Both the position numbers and the translations under genes were made by a program. From Ruania rhizosphaerae (GTDB lineage: Bacteria; Actinomycetota; Actinomycetes; Actinomycetales; Beutenbergiaceae), in NCBI RefSeq assembly GCF_009805705.1, contig NZ_VSMB01000013.1:1-64000 (forward strand): a stretch of DNA of 64,000 nt, read 5' to 3'. Positions within the stretch are counted from its first letter, which is position 1; each line of letters opens with the position of its first letter. Below are positions 28,442 through 36,844 of this stretch, piece after piece. The notes beneath the pieces were generated by a model. The model was given only the letters and a program-made list of their open reading frames with translations. It was not told the origin of the DNA and made no database searches.

Positions 28442-30433
28442 ATGCGCAGAGTTGCCGTCGCTGGGCACGTGTGCCTCGACCTCGTCCCCCGGCAGTTGCC
28501 GCATGGCGGGCTGGCGCCTGGATCGCTCGTCGAGGTCGGACCGATCGAGGTCTCACTCGGAGGAAGCGTCGCCAATGCTGCCCGAACGCTGCAACATCTC
28601 GGGCACCCGGTGCGCGCATGTGCCGTGGTCGGCGATGACGACCTCGCCGATGTGCTGCGCAGGCGGATGGTCGGTCCGTTGCTGCAGGCTGATCTCGTTC
28701 AGGTGCCGGCGACGACCTCCTACAGTCTTGTGCTCGAGCCCGGCGGGCAGGACCGGGCTTTCTGGCACCACGTGGGCGCCAACGCCGCGTTCGGCGCAGG
28801 TGCACTGGACCTCTCTGGCATCGATCTGCTGCACCTCGGCTACCCGTCACTACTGCCCGGGCTGGTCGCCGACGATGGTGAGCCGCTGCTTGCGCTGCTG
28901 CGCGACGCCCGGCGGCAGGGCGTGACGACCTCGGTCGACCTTGCCGTCGTGAGTCCGGCGGATCGCGCGAGCGGGCCCGACTGGGAGCGTTTGCTCCCGG
29001 CCCTGGCGGCCGAGTGCGATGTGCTCTCCCCCAGTTTGGCCGACCTGCAGTCGATCCTGCCTGACGGCGAACAGCTGGCCTCGTCCTTTGCGAAGCGGTT
29101 GGTGGAGTGGGGAGCGGGTGTGGTCGCCGTCTCCGACGGCGAGAACGGCCTGACGCTGCGGGCCGGCGATCGTGCGCGCCTGCGCGCGGGTGGCGCCGCC
29201 CTCACGCCGCTGGCCGATACCTGGGCCAGCTCATCGCTGCACCAGCGGGCTGTTCCCCTTGATCGAGTGGTCACCACGAACGGTGCCGGTGACGCTGTGA
29301 GTGCTGCGCTGCTCTACGCACTCTCCGTCGAGCTGGACCCCGCCAGGGCTGCCACGCTGATGGCCGCCGTCGCGGCGGCAGTCGTCTCCGGCCAGGATCC
29401 GGGAGCCGACGCCATCGCTCGGCTGTGCCCGGAGCTGGCGGCGATGGGCGCGATCGAGATCACGGCCAACCAACCGCCGGCCCGGTTCTATCGCGGGGGT
29501 GCACAGATTGCCGGCTTCCGCGGCCAGGAGCACGTGGACGACTACACCCCGGAGGACTGGGTGGCCTCGACCGTGGAGGTCCGTGGTGATGAGCCGACCG
29601 GTCTCACTCGCCTTCTGGACGGGACGGTCCTGCGTGAGGCCATCGCGGCACAGCCGGAACTCTGGCTTGGTGCGGAGCACGTGGCCCGCTTCGGTGCTGA
29701 CACGAAGCTGCTGGTGAAGCTTCTCGACGCCGGGCAGCGTCTGCCGGTCCACGCCCATCCCGACGGCGTGTTCGCCCGCCGCGAGGTGGGCACCGCTCAC
29801 GGCAAGGCTGAGGCCTGGTACATCCTGAGCCCCGGCACAGTGCATCTCGGCCTGCGTGAGCCGGTCGGCCGGGAGGAGATGGCTGACCTCGTCGCGCGCC
29901 AGGACGCCGAGACCATGCTCGGCCTCCTGCACGAGATTGCGGTGCAGCCGGGCGACTGCGTCTATGTTCCTCCCGGCGTGCTGCACGCGATCGGGGAGGG
30001 GATCCTTCTGGTGGAAGTGCAGGAGCCAGAAGATCTGTCCATCCTGCTGGAATGGCGGGACTTCGATCTGGACGGTGCCGTGCACGGCCACCTGGGTCTA
30101 GGTTTCGACCGTGCGTTGGAAGCGGTCGACCTGACGGCAATGACGACCGAACGCCTCGCCGAACTCGTCCTGGCCTCACCAGAAGGTGCATGCCTGCCCG
30201 AGGAAGCCGAGGCCTACTTCCGGCTCGAGGTGATCCCGGTCGCCGGGGTGACGGCCTTGCCCACGGGGTATTGCGTCGTCGTGGGTCTGGAGGGGGACGT
30301 GCAGATCGGCGGAACCGGTGGGGCGCCCACGTCGGTGGCTGGTGGCAGGGCGGCATTGGTGCCGGCGTTCGTGGCAGCGCCCTGGCTGGCCGGTACCGGT
30401 CGCGTGGTCGTGTTGCGTCCACCGGCGCCGTGA
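28442..30433 (+). CDS. PfkB sugar kinase fused to class I mannose-6-phosphate isomerase
   Basis: A single 663-residue frame joins two enzymes. Residues 1 to about 340 are a ribokinase/PfkB-type kinase: AVAGHVCLDLVP, EVSLGGSVANAARTLQHLG and the ATP/catalytic motif TTNGAGDAVSAALL (about 278-290). From about 350 onward it is a cupin-type mannose-6-phosphate isomerase: FYRGGAQIAGFRG, the metal site LPVHAHPDG (about 435-442, where many homologues have Gln in place of the first His), GKAEAWYIL and YVPPGVLHAIGEGILLVEVQEPEDLS. The pair could phosphorylate mannose (or fructose) and convert mannose-6-phosphate to fructose-6-phosphate in one polypeptide. ATG 28442 follows AAAGGAACC; the longer frame is upstream shadow. 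Confidence 0.92.
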   Translation: MRRVAVAGHVCLDLVPRQLPHGGLAPGSLVEVGPIEVSLGGSVANAARTLQHLGHPVRACAVVGDDDLADVLRRRMVGPLLQADLVQVPATTSYSLVLEPGGQDRAFWHHVGANAAFGAGALDLSGIDLLHLGYPSLLPGLVADDGEPLLALLRDARRQGVTTSVDLAVVSPADRASGPDWERLLPALAAECDVLSPSLADLQSILPDGEQLASSFAKRLVEWGAGVVAVSDGENGLTLRAGDRARLRAGGAALTPLADTWASSSLHQRAVPLDRVVTTNGAGDAVSAALLYALSVELDPARAATLMAAVAAAVVSGQDPGADAIARLCPELAAMGAIEITANQPPARFYRGGAQIAGFRGQEHVDDYTPEDWVASTVEVRGDEPTGLTRLLDGTVLREAIAAQPELWLGAEHVARFGADTKLLVKLLDAGQRLPVHAHPDGVFARREVGTAHGKAEAWYILSPGTVHLGLREPVGREEMADLVARQDAETMLGLLHEIAVQPGDCVYVPPGVLHAIGEGILLVEVQEPEDLSILLEWRDFDLDGAVHGHLGLGFDRALEAVDLTAMTTERLAELVLASPEGACLPEEAEAYFRLEVIPVAGVTALPTGYCVVVGLEGDVQIGGTGGAPTSVAGGRAALVPAFVAAPWLAGTGRVVVLRPPAP

Positions 30434-30518
30434 CGGGGCGTGGACGCGCCAGGGAACGGGCGGGTATGAGGCGGCGCTGATTGTAGGGTGTTGCCGACCT
30501 GTACCGAGGAGGCGCCCC

Positions 30519-31517
30519 ATGGATCGTGGCCCCACGATGATCGACGTGGCCGAAGCGGCGTCGGTGTCTTTGAAGACCGTCTCGCGGTACGTCAACGGCG
30601 CCACGAACATCAATCCGGAACTGGCTGAACGCATCCGCGAGGCGGTCCAAACGCTCGGCTACCGGCGCAATCTTGCAGCTGCCAGTATCCGCCCGGGGTG
30701 GACGAGCAGGATGCTCGGGCTGATCATCGGTGACCTGGGAAACCCGTATTACTCCACACTGGCGAGAGGAGTGGAGCGGGAGGTGCACGCTCGCGGGTAC
30801 ATCCTCACGACGGCGAGCTCGGATGAGGACGCCACGCGCAACGATGAGCTCGTCGATCGCATGCTCGAGCAGCGGGTGGACGGGCTGATCATCGTGCCGC
30901 CGTACACCGGTGGGCGTTCCTGGGCCGACCTGCCACCCCCGCTGCCGCCGCGCGTCTTCGTGGACCGGCCAGCACCCGACGGAGGCGGACCCACCGTGCT
31001 CGCGGACAACGCCGCGGGTGCGGCGCGTGCGGTCGAGTTGCTGCTCCAAGAGGGTGCCACGCGGATCGCCTTCGTGGGCGACTCCGAGCTCATTTCGACG
31101 ATGGCCGAGCGGCGCCAAGGGTATGAGGCGGCGTTGCTGGCTGCGGGTGTCGAGGTTGAACCGTCGCTGGTGAACCACGGTGTGCACACCGATGAGCAGG
31201 CCGCACGGACCGTTGAAACCTTACTGACCGAGCATGGTGCGGACGCCGTGTTCGCTGCCAACAACCGTGCCTCAATTGGTGCCCTGCGGGCATTCCGGGC
31301 TCGGGGAGAGCGTGTTCCACTCGTCGGGTTCGACGATTTTGAGTCGGCCGAGTTGACGTCGCCGCCGACGACGGTCGTCAGCCACGACATCGCCGAAATG
31401 GGCGCTATCGCAGCCCGGACCCTGCTCGACCTGATCGACGGGGTGGAACCGATCGAACGCTCGATCGTGCTTCCCGCCGTACTGCGGCAGCGGGGGTCAG
31501 AGAAGCGCCTGCAGTAG
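30519..31517 (+). CDS. LacI-family transcriptional regulator
   Basis: 332 residues. The N-terminal helix-turn-helix (MIDVAEAASVSLKTVSRYVNG, residues about 7-27) and hinge (NLAAASIR) are followed by a periplasmic-binding-like sensor domain (LGLIIGDLGNPYYSTLARGVE, VGFDDFESAELTSPPTTVV). GAGGAGG lies 5 bases before the ATG. It sits between the kinase-isomerase and the ABC importer, in the middle of five identical-type palindromes, and is the obvious candidate to bind them. No such palindrome lies in front of its own gene, so it is probably not autoregulated through that site. Ligand likely a mannoside or its phosphate. Confidence 0.93.
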   Translation: MDRGPTMIDVAEAASVSLKTVSRYVNGATNINPELAERIREAVQTLGYRRNLAAASIRPGWTSRMLGLIIGDLGNPYYSTLARGVEREVHARGYILTTASSDEDATRNDELVDRMLEQRVDGLIIVPPYTGGRSWADLPPPLPPRVFVDRPAPDGGGPTVLADNAAGAARAVELLLQEGATRIAFVGDSELISTMAERRQGYEAALLAAGVEVEPSLVNHGVHTDEQAARTVETLLTEHGADAVFAANNRASIGALRAFRARGERVPLVGFDDFESAELTSPPTTVVSHDIAEMGAIAARTLLDLIDGVEPIERSIVLPAVLRQRGSEKRLQ

Positions 31518-31535
31518 CGTTCGCTAGCCGTTCCC

Positions 31536-31564
31536 TTGTCAACGCCCAGAAGAACGTGTATAAT
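31536..31564 (+). promoter_or_regulatory. strong promoter of the ABC importer operon
   Basis: -35 TTGTCA (31536-31541), a 17-base spacer and a perfect -10 TATAAT (31559-31564). This is the best sigma-70-type promoter seen in the window. Operator 3 begins 7 bases after the -10, covering the expected transcription start. Confidence 0.8.
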
Positions 31565-31570
31565 TTCATG

Positions 31571-31584
31571 AGACAACGTTGTTT
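31571..31584. promoter_or_regulatory. LacI-type operator 3
   Basis: AGACAACGTTGTTT, one change from the perfect palindrome. It overlaps the predicted start of transcription of the importer operon. Confidence 0.82.
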
Positions 31585-31626
31585 CCGTGATGGAACGATA
31601 TTGATGTGAGATGCTTCGAATCACCT

Positions 31627-31640
31627 GGACAACGTTGTTT
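31627..31640. promoter_or_regulatory. LacI-type operator 4
   Basis: GGACAACGTTGTTT, 56 bases centre to centre from operator 3 and 74 bases before the importer start codon. Two sites in one leader could permit looping by a tetramer or simple cooperative binding. Confidence 0.78.
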
Positions 31641-31713
31641 CGCGTATGTAGCCTGACTACCGGCGGTGCCTCTGATCCGAGGACCCCCCCGCCGTTGCAC
31701 AAAGGAGTGAATC

Positions 31714-33177
31714 ATGCATAGCACCGGAATGCGCAGGCGCGTCGGCGCCGTGGCCACTGTCTCGGCCGTTGCGGCCATGTCGCTTGCGGCTTGTTCGCCC
31801 TCCGGCGAGGGCGCGGAGACGGTCGTTCGCATCGCGAACCCGATCACCGACTTCTGGGGTGACCCCCTGCAGGAAGCGGCCGCAGTCTACGAAGAGCAGA
31901 ACGACGGTATCCGGATCGAGATCGACTCGGTCCCATATGACAGTTACGAGGAAGTGCTCCAGACGCAACTGGTTGGTGAGACAGCTGCCGATATCCTGTT
32001 CCTGGAGCCGCCAGCCGTCGCGAATTTCTCCGGCAGGGATTTCCTGCTCGCGCTCGATGACGAGCTCTCGCCCACGACCGAGTGGGGTGAGACCTTTGTC
32101 AGCGGCATGCTCGACGCCACTCGCTCTCCAGACGGCAGGCAGTACGTTGTCCCGTGGTCTTCTGTGGCCGTGCTGATCGCCTACCGCCAGTCAGAGTTCA
32201 GCGCAGTCGGCTCGAACGAGGCGCCGGTCACTTTTTCCGAGTGGATCGATGTGATGAACCGACTCGAAAGCGAACCAGCGCCGCTCAATGTCTCGCTTCG
32301 CGGTGACGATGCCAGTCTGTTCTGGATCCTCACGAACAAACTTGAGGCTACCCTGCGACCTCTCACAGAAGACATCAATCTGTTGCACGCGGATGACTGG
32401 GCCTACGACCCCGATGATCTCGCGTCGACCCTGGGTGAGACATACACGACTGATGAGTTGTACGTCGCGTTCGAGACAGGCCTGATCGATCCGGCTCAGT
32501 CTCCGGGCTACCGGGCAGCAGTGGAGCAGGTAGTGCAGCTCAGCCCCTTCATCAACGAGGACTCGGCCACGGTACAGCCCGCCGATGTGGCTCAACGCTT
32601 CGGTGCTGGGGAGATTCCACAGCTCATCGGCGTCGGCGGGACGATCGCCGAAGTGGGTGCGGAGGCGGCGGACTCAGAAGACATCGCGACGTTCAACTTG
32701 CCGACGATCACGCAGGATGACTTCCCCGGCCTCGCCGCAGGTGGGGAGAATCCGCTGGCGGGTCCGAGGAACGGGTTCGCGGTGAACGCCGCCAGTGAGG
32801 TTCAGGCCGAAGCGCTCGACTTTCTGAGGTTCCTCACGCAGCCGGACACGGTTAGTGACATGTACAGGGTGCAAGTGCAGGGCGATCCGTCGGCAGTTGA
32901 CGGTGTCGCCTACCCGGACGACAGTGTGCTTCAAGAGACCGACGGGCAGGAGTTCGCTCAGATCAGCCCGTACGGCTTCGGTGCGCCCCCGACGTTCGAC
33001 ACTCAGGACACTGACGAGTTCCATGCCCAGTGGCAAAGCCTCCTGACCGGCAACTCCTCGGTTGATGAGTTCCTGGAAGATCGCAGTGCCTCCAACCGTG
33101 CAGCGCTTGAGCGCAATCTGGTCCTGGAGGAGGACTCTATCGACCAGTCGTTCATCGACGAGCAGCTCGGTCAGTGA
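31714..33177 (+). CDS. ABC sugar transporter, substrate-binding lipoprotein
   Basis: A 487-residue solute-binding protein of the family 1 (carbohydrate uptake 1) type with a lipobox MSLAACSPSG (Cys27). It captures the sugar outside the membrane. Typical segments are ITDFWGDPLQEAAAVYEEQN at the start of the mature domain and FAVNAASEVQAEALDFLRFLTQP near the C-terminus. An AAAGGAG lies 6 bases before the ATG. It is the first gene of the operon with two permeases, GH2 and GH92. No ATP-binding subunit is encoded nearby; such importers often share one encoded elsewhere. Confidence 0.93.
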   Translation: MHSTGMRRRVGAVATVSAVAAMSLAACSPSGEGAETVVRIANPITDFWGDPLQEAAAVYEEQNDGIRIEIDSVPYDSYEEVLQTQLVGETAADILFLEPPAVANFSGRDFLLALDDELSPTTEWGETFVSGMLDATRSPDGRQYVVPWSSVAVLIAYRQSEFSAVGSNEAPVTFSEWIDVMNRLESEPAPLNVSLRGDDASLFWILTNKLEATLRPLTEDINLLHADDWAYDPDDLASTLGETYTTDELYVAFETGLIDPAQSPGYRAAVEQVVQLSPFINEDSATVQPADVAQRFGAGEIPQLIGVGGTIAEVGAEAADSEDIATFNLPTITQDDFPGLAAGGENPLAGPRNGFAVNAASEVQAEALDFLRFLTQPDTVSDMYRVQVQGDPSAVDGVAYPDDSVLQETDGQEFAQISPYGFGAPPTFDTQDTDEFHAQWQSLLTGNSSVDEFLEDRSASNRAALERNLVLEEDSIDQSFIDEQLGQ

Positions 33178-34109
33178 CACTTCTCGAACGCCGTCGTCGG
33201 GTGCCGAGGCCTCGGGCTGCCCGACGGCGTCCACACCGGCTGCGGCGTCGGGCGCTGGCGTACCTCATGCTCACTCCGGCGCTCGCCTTCGTGGCGGTCT
33301 TCATCGCGTATCCACTGCTCCGCGGATTCTACAAATCGTTCTTTGACTACAACGGTGGCAACGTCGATCGCTTCGTCGGTATGAAGAACTACATCGAGCT
33401 TTTCAACGACCCTGCGGTGCTACCGTCTTTCGTCAACGTCTTCTGGCTCACCGTGGCCCTGATGCTGAATCAGGTCGGAGTGGCGTTCATCGCTGCGTGG
33501 TTGATCCATCACCTGAGAAGCGCGCGTCTGCAGTACGCCTTTCGGATTGTCGTGATGGTGCCGGCCGTGGTTCCAACGATCGTTGGATTCCTGATCTGGA
33601 GTCAGTTCCTCTCGGTCGACGGCGCGGTGAATCGCATCCTTGGTGCGCTCGGAGCAGAGTGGCTTATCGGAAACTGGCTCGGGGACCCGGACCGGGTGAT
33701 CATCGGGCTGATCCTCGTCGGCCTTCCGTGGCTCAACGGCATCAATTGCCTCCTGTTCCTTGCTGGCTTGGAAAATATCCCTGGCGAGCGGTATGAGGCT
33801 GCGCGGCTGGATCGGGCAAGTCGCTGGCAGATCCTGCGATACATGGAAATTCCCGCAGTGCTTCCCCAGATGATTGTTCTGGGGGTGCTAGCCGTCGTTC
33901 TGAGTCTGCAGAGCTACGAGAACGTATACGTGCTCACCGGCGGTGGTCCGTTCGATTCGTCTAACGTTCCGGGCCTGCTTCTGTTCAAGAATGCCTTCAC
34001 CTACGGTCGGTTCGGATACGCGAACGCTATCGGGGTGCTGCTTGTCGTAGTGATTGCCGTGATTCTGCTCGCGGGGCGGATGCTCGGGCGCGGAGGGGAG
34101 GATCGATGA
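33174..34109 (+). CDS. ABC sugar transporter permease (MalF type)
   Basis: A 311-residue inner-membrane permease with six or so helices. The EAA coupling loop is visible as EAARLDRASRWQILRYMEIP, and ENVYVLTGGGPFDSSN is typical of sugar permeases. The GTG start overlaps the stop of the binding-protein gene (GTGA), indicating coupling. An Arg-rich N-terminal tail precedes the first helix. Confidence 0.95.
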   Translation: MTLLERRRRVPRPRAARRRPHRLRRRALAYLMLTPALAFVAVFIAYPLLRGFYKSFFDYNGGNVDRFVGMKNYIELFNDPAVLPSFVNVFWLTVALMLNQVGVAFIAAWLIHHLRSARLQYAFRIVVMVPAVVPTIVGFLIWSQFLSVDGAVNRILGALGAEWLIGNWLGDPDRVIIGLILVGLPWLNGINCLLFLAGLENIPGERYEAARLDRASRWQILRYMEIPAVLPQMIVLGVLAVVLSLQSYENVYVLTGGGPFDSSNVPGLLLFKNAFTYGRFGYANAIGVLLVVVIAVILLAGRMLGRGGEDR

Positions 34110-34939
34110 CACGGATGGACGGACTCGGAATCGGGCGGCTCCTCCGGTTCATTGCACTGGTGTTGCTCAGCGTGGGGACCCTTTTCCCACTCTACTTCCT
34201 CGTGGTGACGGCACTCAAGACGAACACTGAATTCGCCACAAACTACTTTCTCCCCCCGCTAAAACCGGATTTCTCCAACCTCATAGAGGGGATGGGGCTG
34301 ATGGGGAGATTCGTGATGAACTCCGTTTTCATCTCGCTGATGACCACGCTAATTATCCTGCTTGTGGTCGTACCAGCTGTGTACGCCTTCACCTGGTTGC
34401 GATTTCCGGGTGCGCCGATCCTCTATACGGTGGCCATCGCATCGCTGATGGTGCCGCCAGTTCTCACCTTCATACCGCAGTATATCTTGACCAGGCAGCT
34501 CAATCTTCTCAACACCCACTGGGGGGTTATACTCCCGTTCGTCGCTACCGGGATTGGGCTCTCGGTATACCTCTTGCGCACATTCTTTGCCGCTCTGCCC
34601 TATGAGCTCATCGAGGCGGCGCGGATCGAAGGCGCGGGAGAGATGAGGATCCTCCGCACGATCGTCCTTCCGCTTACAGTGCCCTCGCTCGTCACTGTGT
34701 CTGTCGTGCAGATTGTCACCACATGGAACGCGTTCCTATGGCCGCTGGTGGTCGTCTCTTCGGAGTCCAAACGGGCAGTGTCTGTGGCCGTCACCTTCCT
34801 CTCAGGGAGCAGCCAAGTACCGGACACACCCGCCTTGATGGCCGGATACCTGGCTGCCTCGATACCGCTCATCCTGATCCTGTCTGCGCTGATGCGGTTC
34901 TTCGTGCGCGGTATGACTGAGGGGGCATTGAAGGGATGA
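34106..34939 (+). CDS. ABC sugar transporter permease (MalG type)
   Basis: A 277-residue permease, partner of the preceding one. Six hydrophobic segments and the EAA loop EAARIEGAGEMRILRTIVLP are seen, together with TTWNAFLWPLVVVSSESKR and the ending IPLILILSALMRFFVRGMTEGALKG typical of MalG-type proteins. Its ATG overlaps the previous stop by four bases. Confidence 0.95.
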   Translation: MTRMDGLGIGRLLRFIALVLLSVGTLFPLYFLVVTALKTNTEFATNYFLPPLKPDFSNLIEGMGLMGRFVMNSVFISLMTTLIILLVVVPAVYAFTWLRFPGAPILYTVAIASLMVPPVLTFIPQYILTRQLNLLNTHWGVILPFVATGIGLSVYLLRTFFAALPYELIEAARIEGAGEMRILRTIVLPLTVPSLVTVSVVQIVTTWNAFLWPLVVVSSESKRAVSVAVTFLSGSSQVPDTPALMAGYLAASIPLILILSALMRFFVRGMTEGALKG

Positions 34940-36844
34940 ATGATGGAAGTTGAGATCAAGGAGTGGACACTGGAAGGGTGGCGTCCCTGGGAGTGGCAGA
35001 TGGCAGCGTCAGTCGAGTCTGGTACGACTTTCACCCCGGAGCTTGGACCGTTCCCCGCTGCAGTGCCTGGCGACGTGCGGACAGTGTTGCGGCAACAAGA
35101 AGTTGTTCCGGAACCCTTCCATGGGACGGCGTCGCGCGCCTCGGAGTTCATCGAGCGGCGCCATTGGGTCTACCAGGCTGATCTCGGGTCGTTCGCGCGA
35201 GGGACGGCAGAGCCTGTCGACATCGTGTTCGACGCCATTGACGGACCGTGCCTCGTGCTGTTCGACGGAGCCGTTGTCGCCCGACACGATAACGTGCACC
35301 TTTCGTTCACCATTCGAGTCGAGCTTGATGGAGCCGAGCGTCCGCTGCTCGAGGTTGTCATGCTCGAGCCTCCCACGAATCTAGGACAGGTGTGCCGGAC
35401 CGACGAGATCCTGCCCACCAGGTCTCGCTTCTGCTACGGCTGGGACTGGACACCCCGGATGGTGCAGATTGGGATGCCCGGGCGCGTGACGATCAAACCC
35501 GCACGCGCACCGAGACTGCAGCTCCGGGAGTTGCACACCGGCCTGCGCGGATCGGATGGGGTGCTGACACTCGAGCTGGAGCCCTCAGTTGCCGCGTACC
35601 CGTCTACAGAGGTGTCGGTGGAACTGCGCCATTCCGGATGCACCGTGCACCACTCGAGGCATCAGCTCGTATCGACGATCACGGTGAACGTGCCGGACGC
35701 GCAACCGTGGCACGTCGATGACCCGCAGCTCTATGAGCTCGTTGTCACGTCCTGGATCGGCGAGTCTCCGGTTTCGCTGCACCGTTCTGTCGGCTTCTCA
35801 CACGTGGAGTGGCGGAACGCGCCTGGAGACCCGGAGGGAGCCGAAGGTTGGCTGCTCCACCTCAACGGCGAGCCGTTGCCATTCGTCGGTGTGAACTGGG
35901 TGCCGATCCGGCCCGACTTCGCCTCGGTCCGCGATGAGGAGTACATCGCTCGTCTGACGCTGTACCGGGAACTCGGCTTCACGATGATCAGGGTGTGGGG
36001 CGGGGCCACCAGGGAGCGCGACTTGTTCTACGACCTCTGCGACCGTCTCGGGATCCTCGTGTGGCAGGACCTGCCGCTCAGTTCGTCCGGGATCAACAAC
36101 TCGCCACCGGAGTCGGAGGAGTTCGCGACGCTCCTCGACGAAATCGCTAAGGAATGGCGGCAGCGGCTCATGCATCACCCGTCTCTCGTGGTCTGGTGCG
36201 GCGGGAATGAACTTACTGTCCACGACCATAGCGAAGATCGCCCTGGCCGACCGATCACGGCAGACCACCCGGGAGTAGGCCGGGCTCTGCGAACGCTGGC
36301 TGCCGGCGGCCGTTGGAAGGTGGTGCCGGCTACTCCGTCGGGCCCGCGCTTCGGGTGGACTGAGCAGGAGCGCGGACTAGGGCTGCACCACGACGTACAT
36401 GGTCCTTGGGAGACCGGCGACGATGCCGACGACTGGGCCAGCCTTTGGGCCCTAGACGATGCGCGTCTCCGCTCGGAAGTCGGCGTGGCCGGAGCGAGCC
36501 CGGTCGACCTGTTACAGGAGTTTGACCTGTGGAACAGCGGCACGGCGAACTGGTCGCACTCCTCGAGTTGGTGGCTGACTGGACGCGAGGAGGCTAGCCC
36601 TGAATGGGTCGAGATGAGCCAACTCCGCCAGCAGCACCTGCTGGTTGACGTCGTACACATGCTCCGCCGTCGACAGAAGGAGTGCGGAGGTGTTCTCTTC
36701 TGGCTGGGTCACGACACATTCCCGTGCGCCGTGAGCCTGGCTCTCGTGGACTTCCACGGCCGCCCCAAACCGGCTGCCGTCGGAATCGCACAGGCGCTAC
36801 GGGAGTGGCGTGAGGACATGAGGAGCGTGGCTGAGGTCCAATGA
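34940..36844 (+). CDS. GH2 beta-mannosidase-like enzyme
   Basis: 634 residues with a GH2 layout: N-terminal jelly roll (AVPGDVRTVL, HWVYQADL, FYGWDWTPRMVQIG-like FCYGWDWTPR), immunoglobulin-like domain, and TIM barrel with VNWVPIRPDF, FTMIRVWGGATRERDLFYDLCDRLGILVWQDLPLSS. The acid/base Glu is in WCGGNE (E424) and the nucleophile in RSEVG (E513). The WGG and WQDLP signatures favour beta-mannosidase over other GH2 enzymes. There is no signal peptide, so it is probably cytoplasmic. It starts directly after the permease stop (two ATGs at 34940 and 34943). It is shorter than many beta-mannosidases of 800 or more residues. Confidence 0.88.
   Translation: MMEVEIKEWTLEGWRPWEWQMAASVESGTTFTPELGPFPAAVPGDVRTVLRQQEVVPEPFHGTASRASEFIERRHWVYQADLGSFARGTAEPVDIVFDAIDGPCLVLFDGAVVARHDNVHLSFTIRVELDGAERPLLEVVMLEPPTNLGQVCRTDEILPTRSRFCYGWDWTPRMVQIGMPGRVTIKPARAPRLQLRELHTGLRGSDGVLTLELEPSVAAYPSTEVSVELRHSGCTVHHSRHQLVSTITVNVPDAQPWHVDDPQLYELVVTSWIGESPVSLHRSVGFSHVEWRNAPGDPEGAEGWLLHLNGEPLPFVGVNWVPIRPDFASVRDEEYIARLTLYRELGFTMIRVWGGATRERDLFYDLCDRLGILVWQDLPLSSSGINNSPPESEEFATLLDEIAKEWRQRLMHHPSLVVWCGGNELTVHDHSEDRPGRPITADHPGVGRALRTLAAGGRWKVVPATPSGPRFGWTEQERGLGLHHDVHGPWETGDDADDWASLWALDDARLRSEVGVAGASPVDLLQEFDLWNSGTANWSHSSSWWLTGREEASPEWVEMSQLRQQHLLVDVVHMLRRRQKECGGVLFWLGHDTFPCAVSLALVDFHGRPKPAAVGIAQALREWREDMRSVAEVQ

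Noticed and set aside
30434-30518. LacI operator in front of the regulator gene
   Set aside because: No CAACGTTG-type palindrome is present in this gap.
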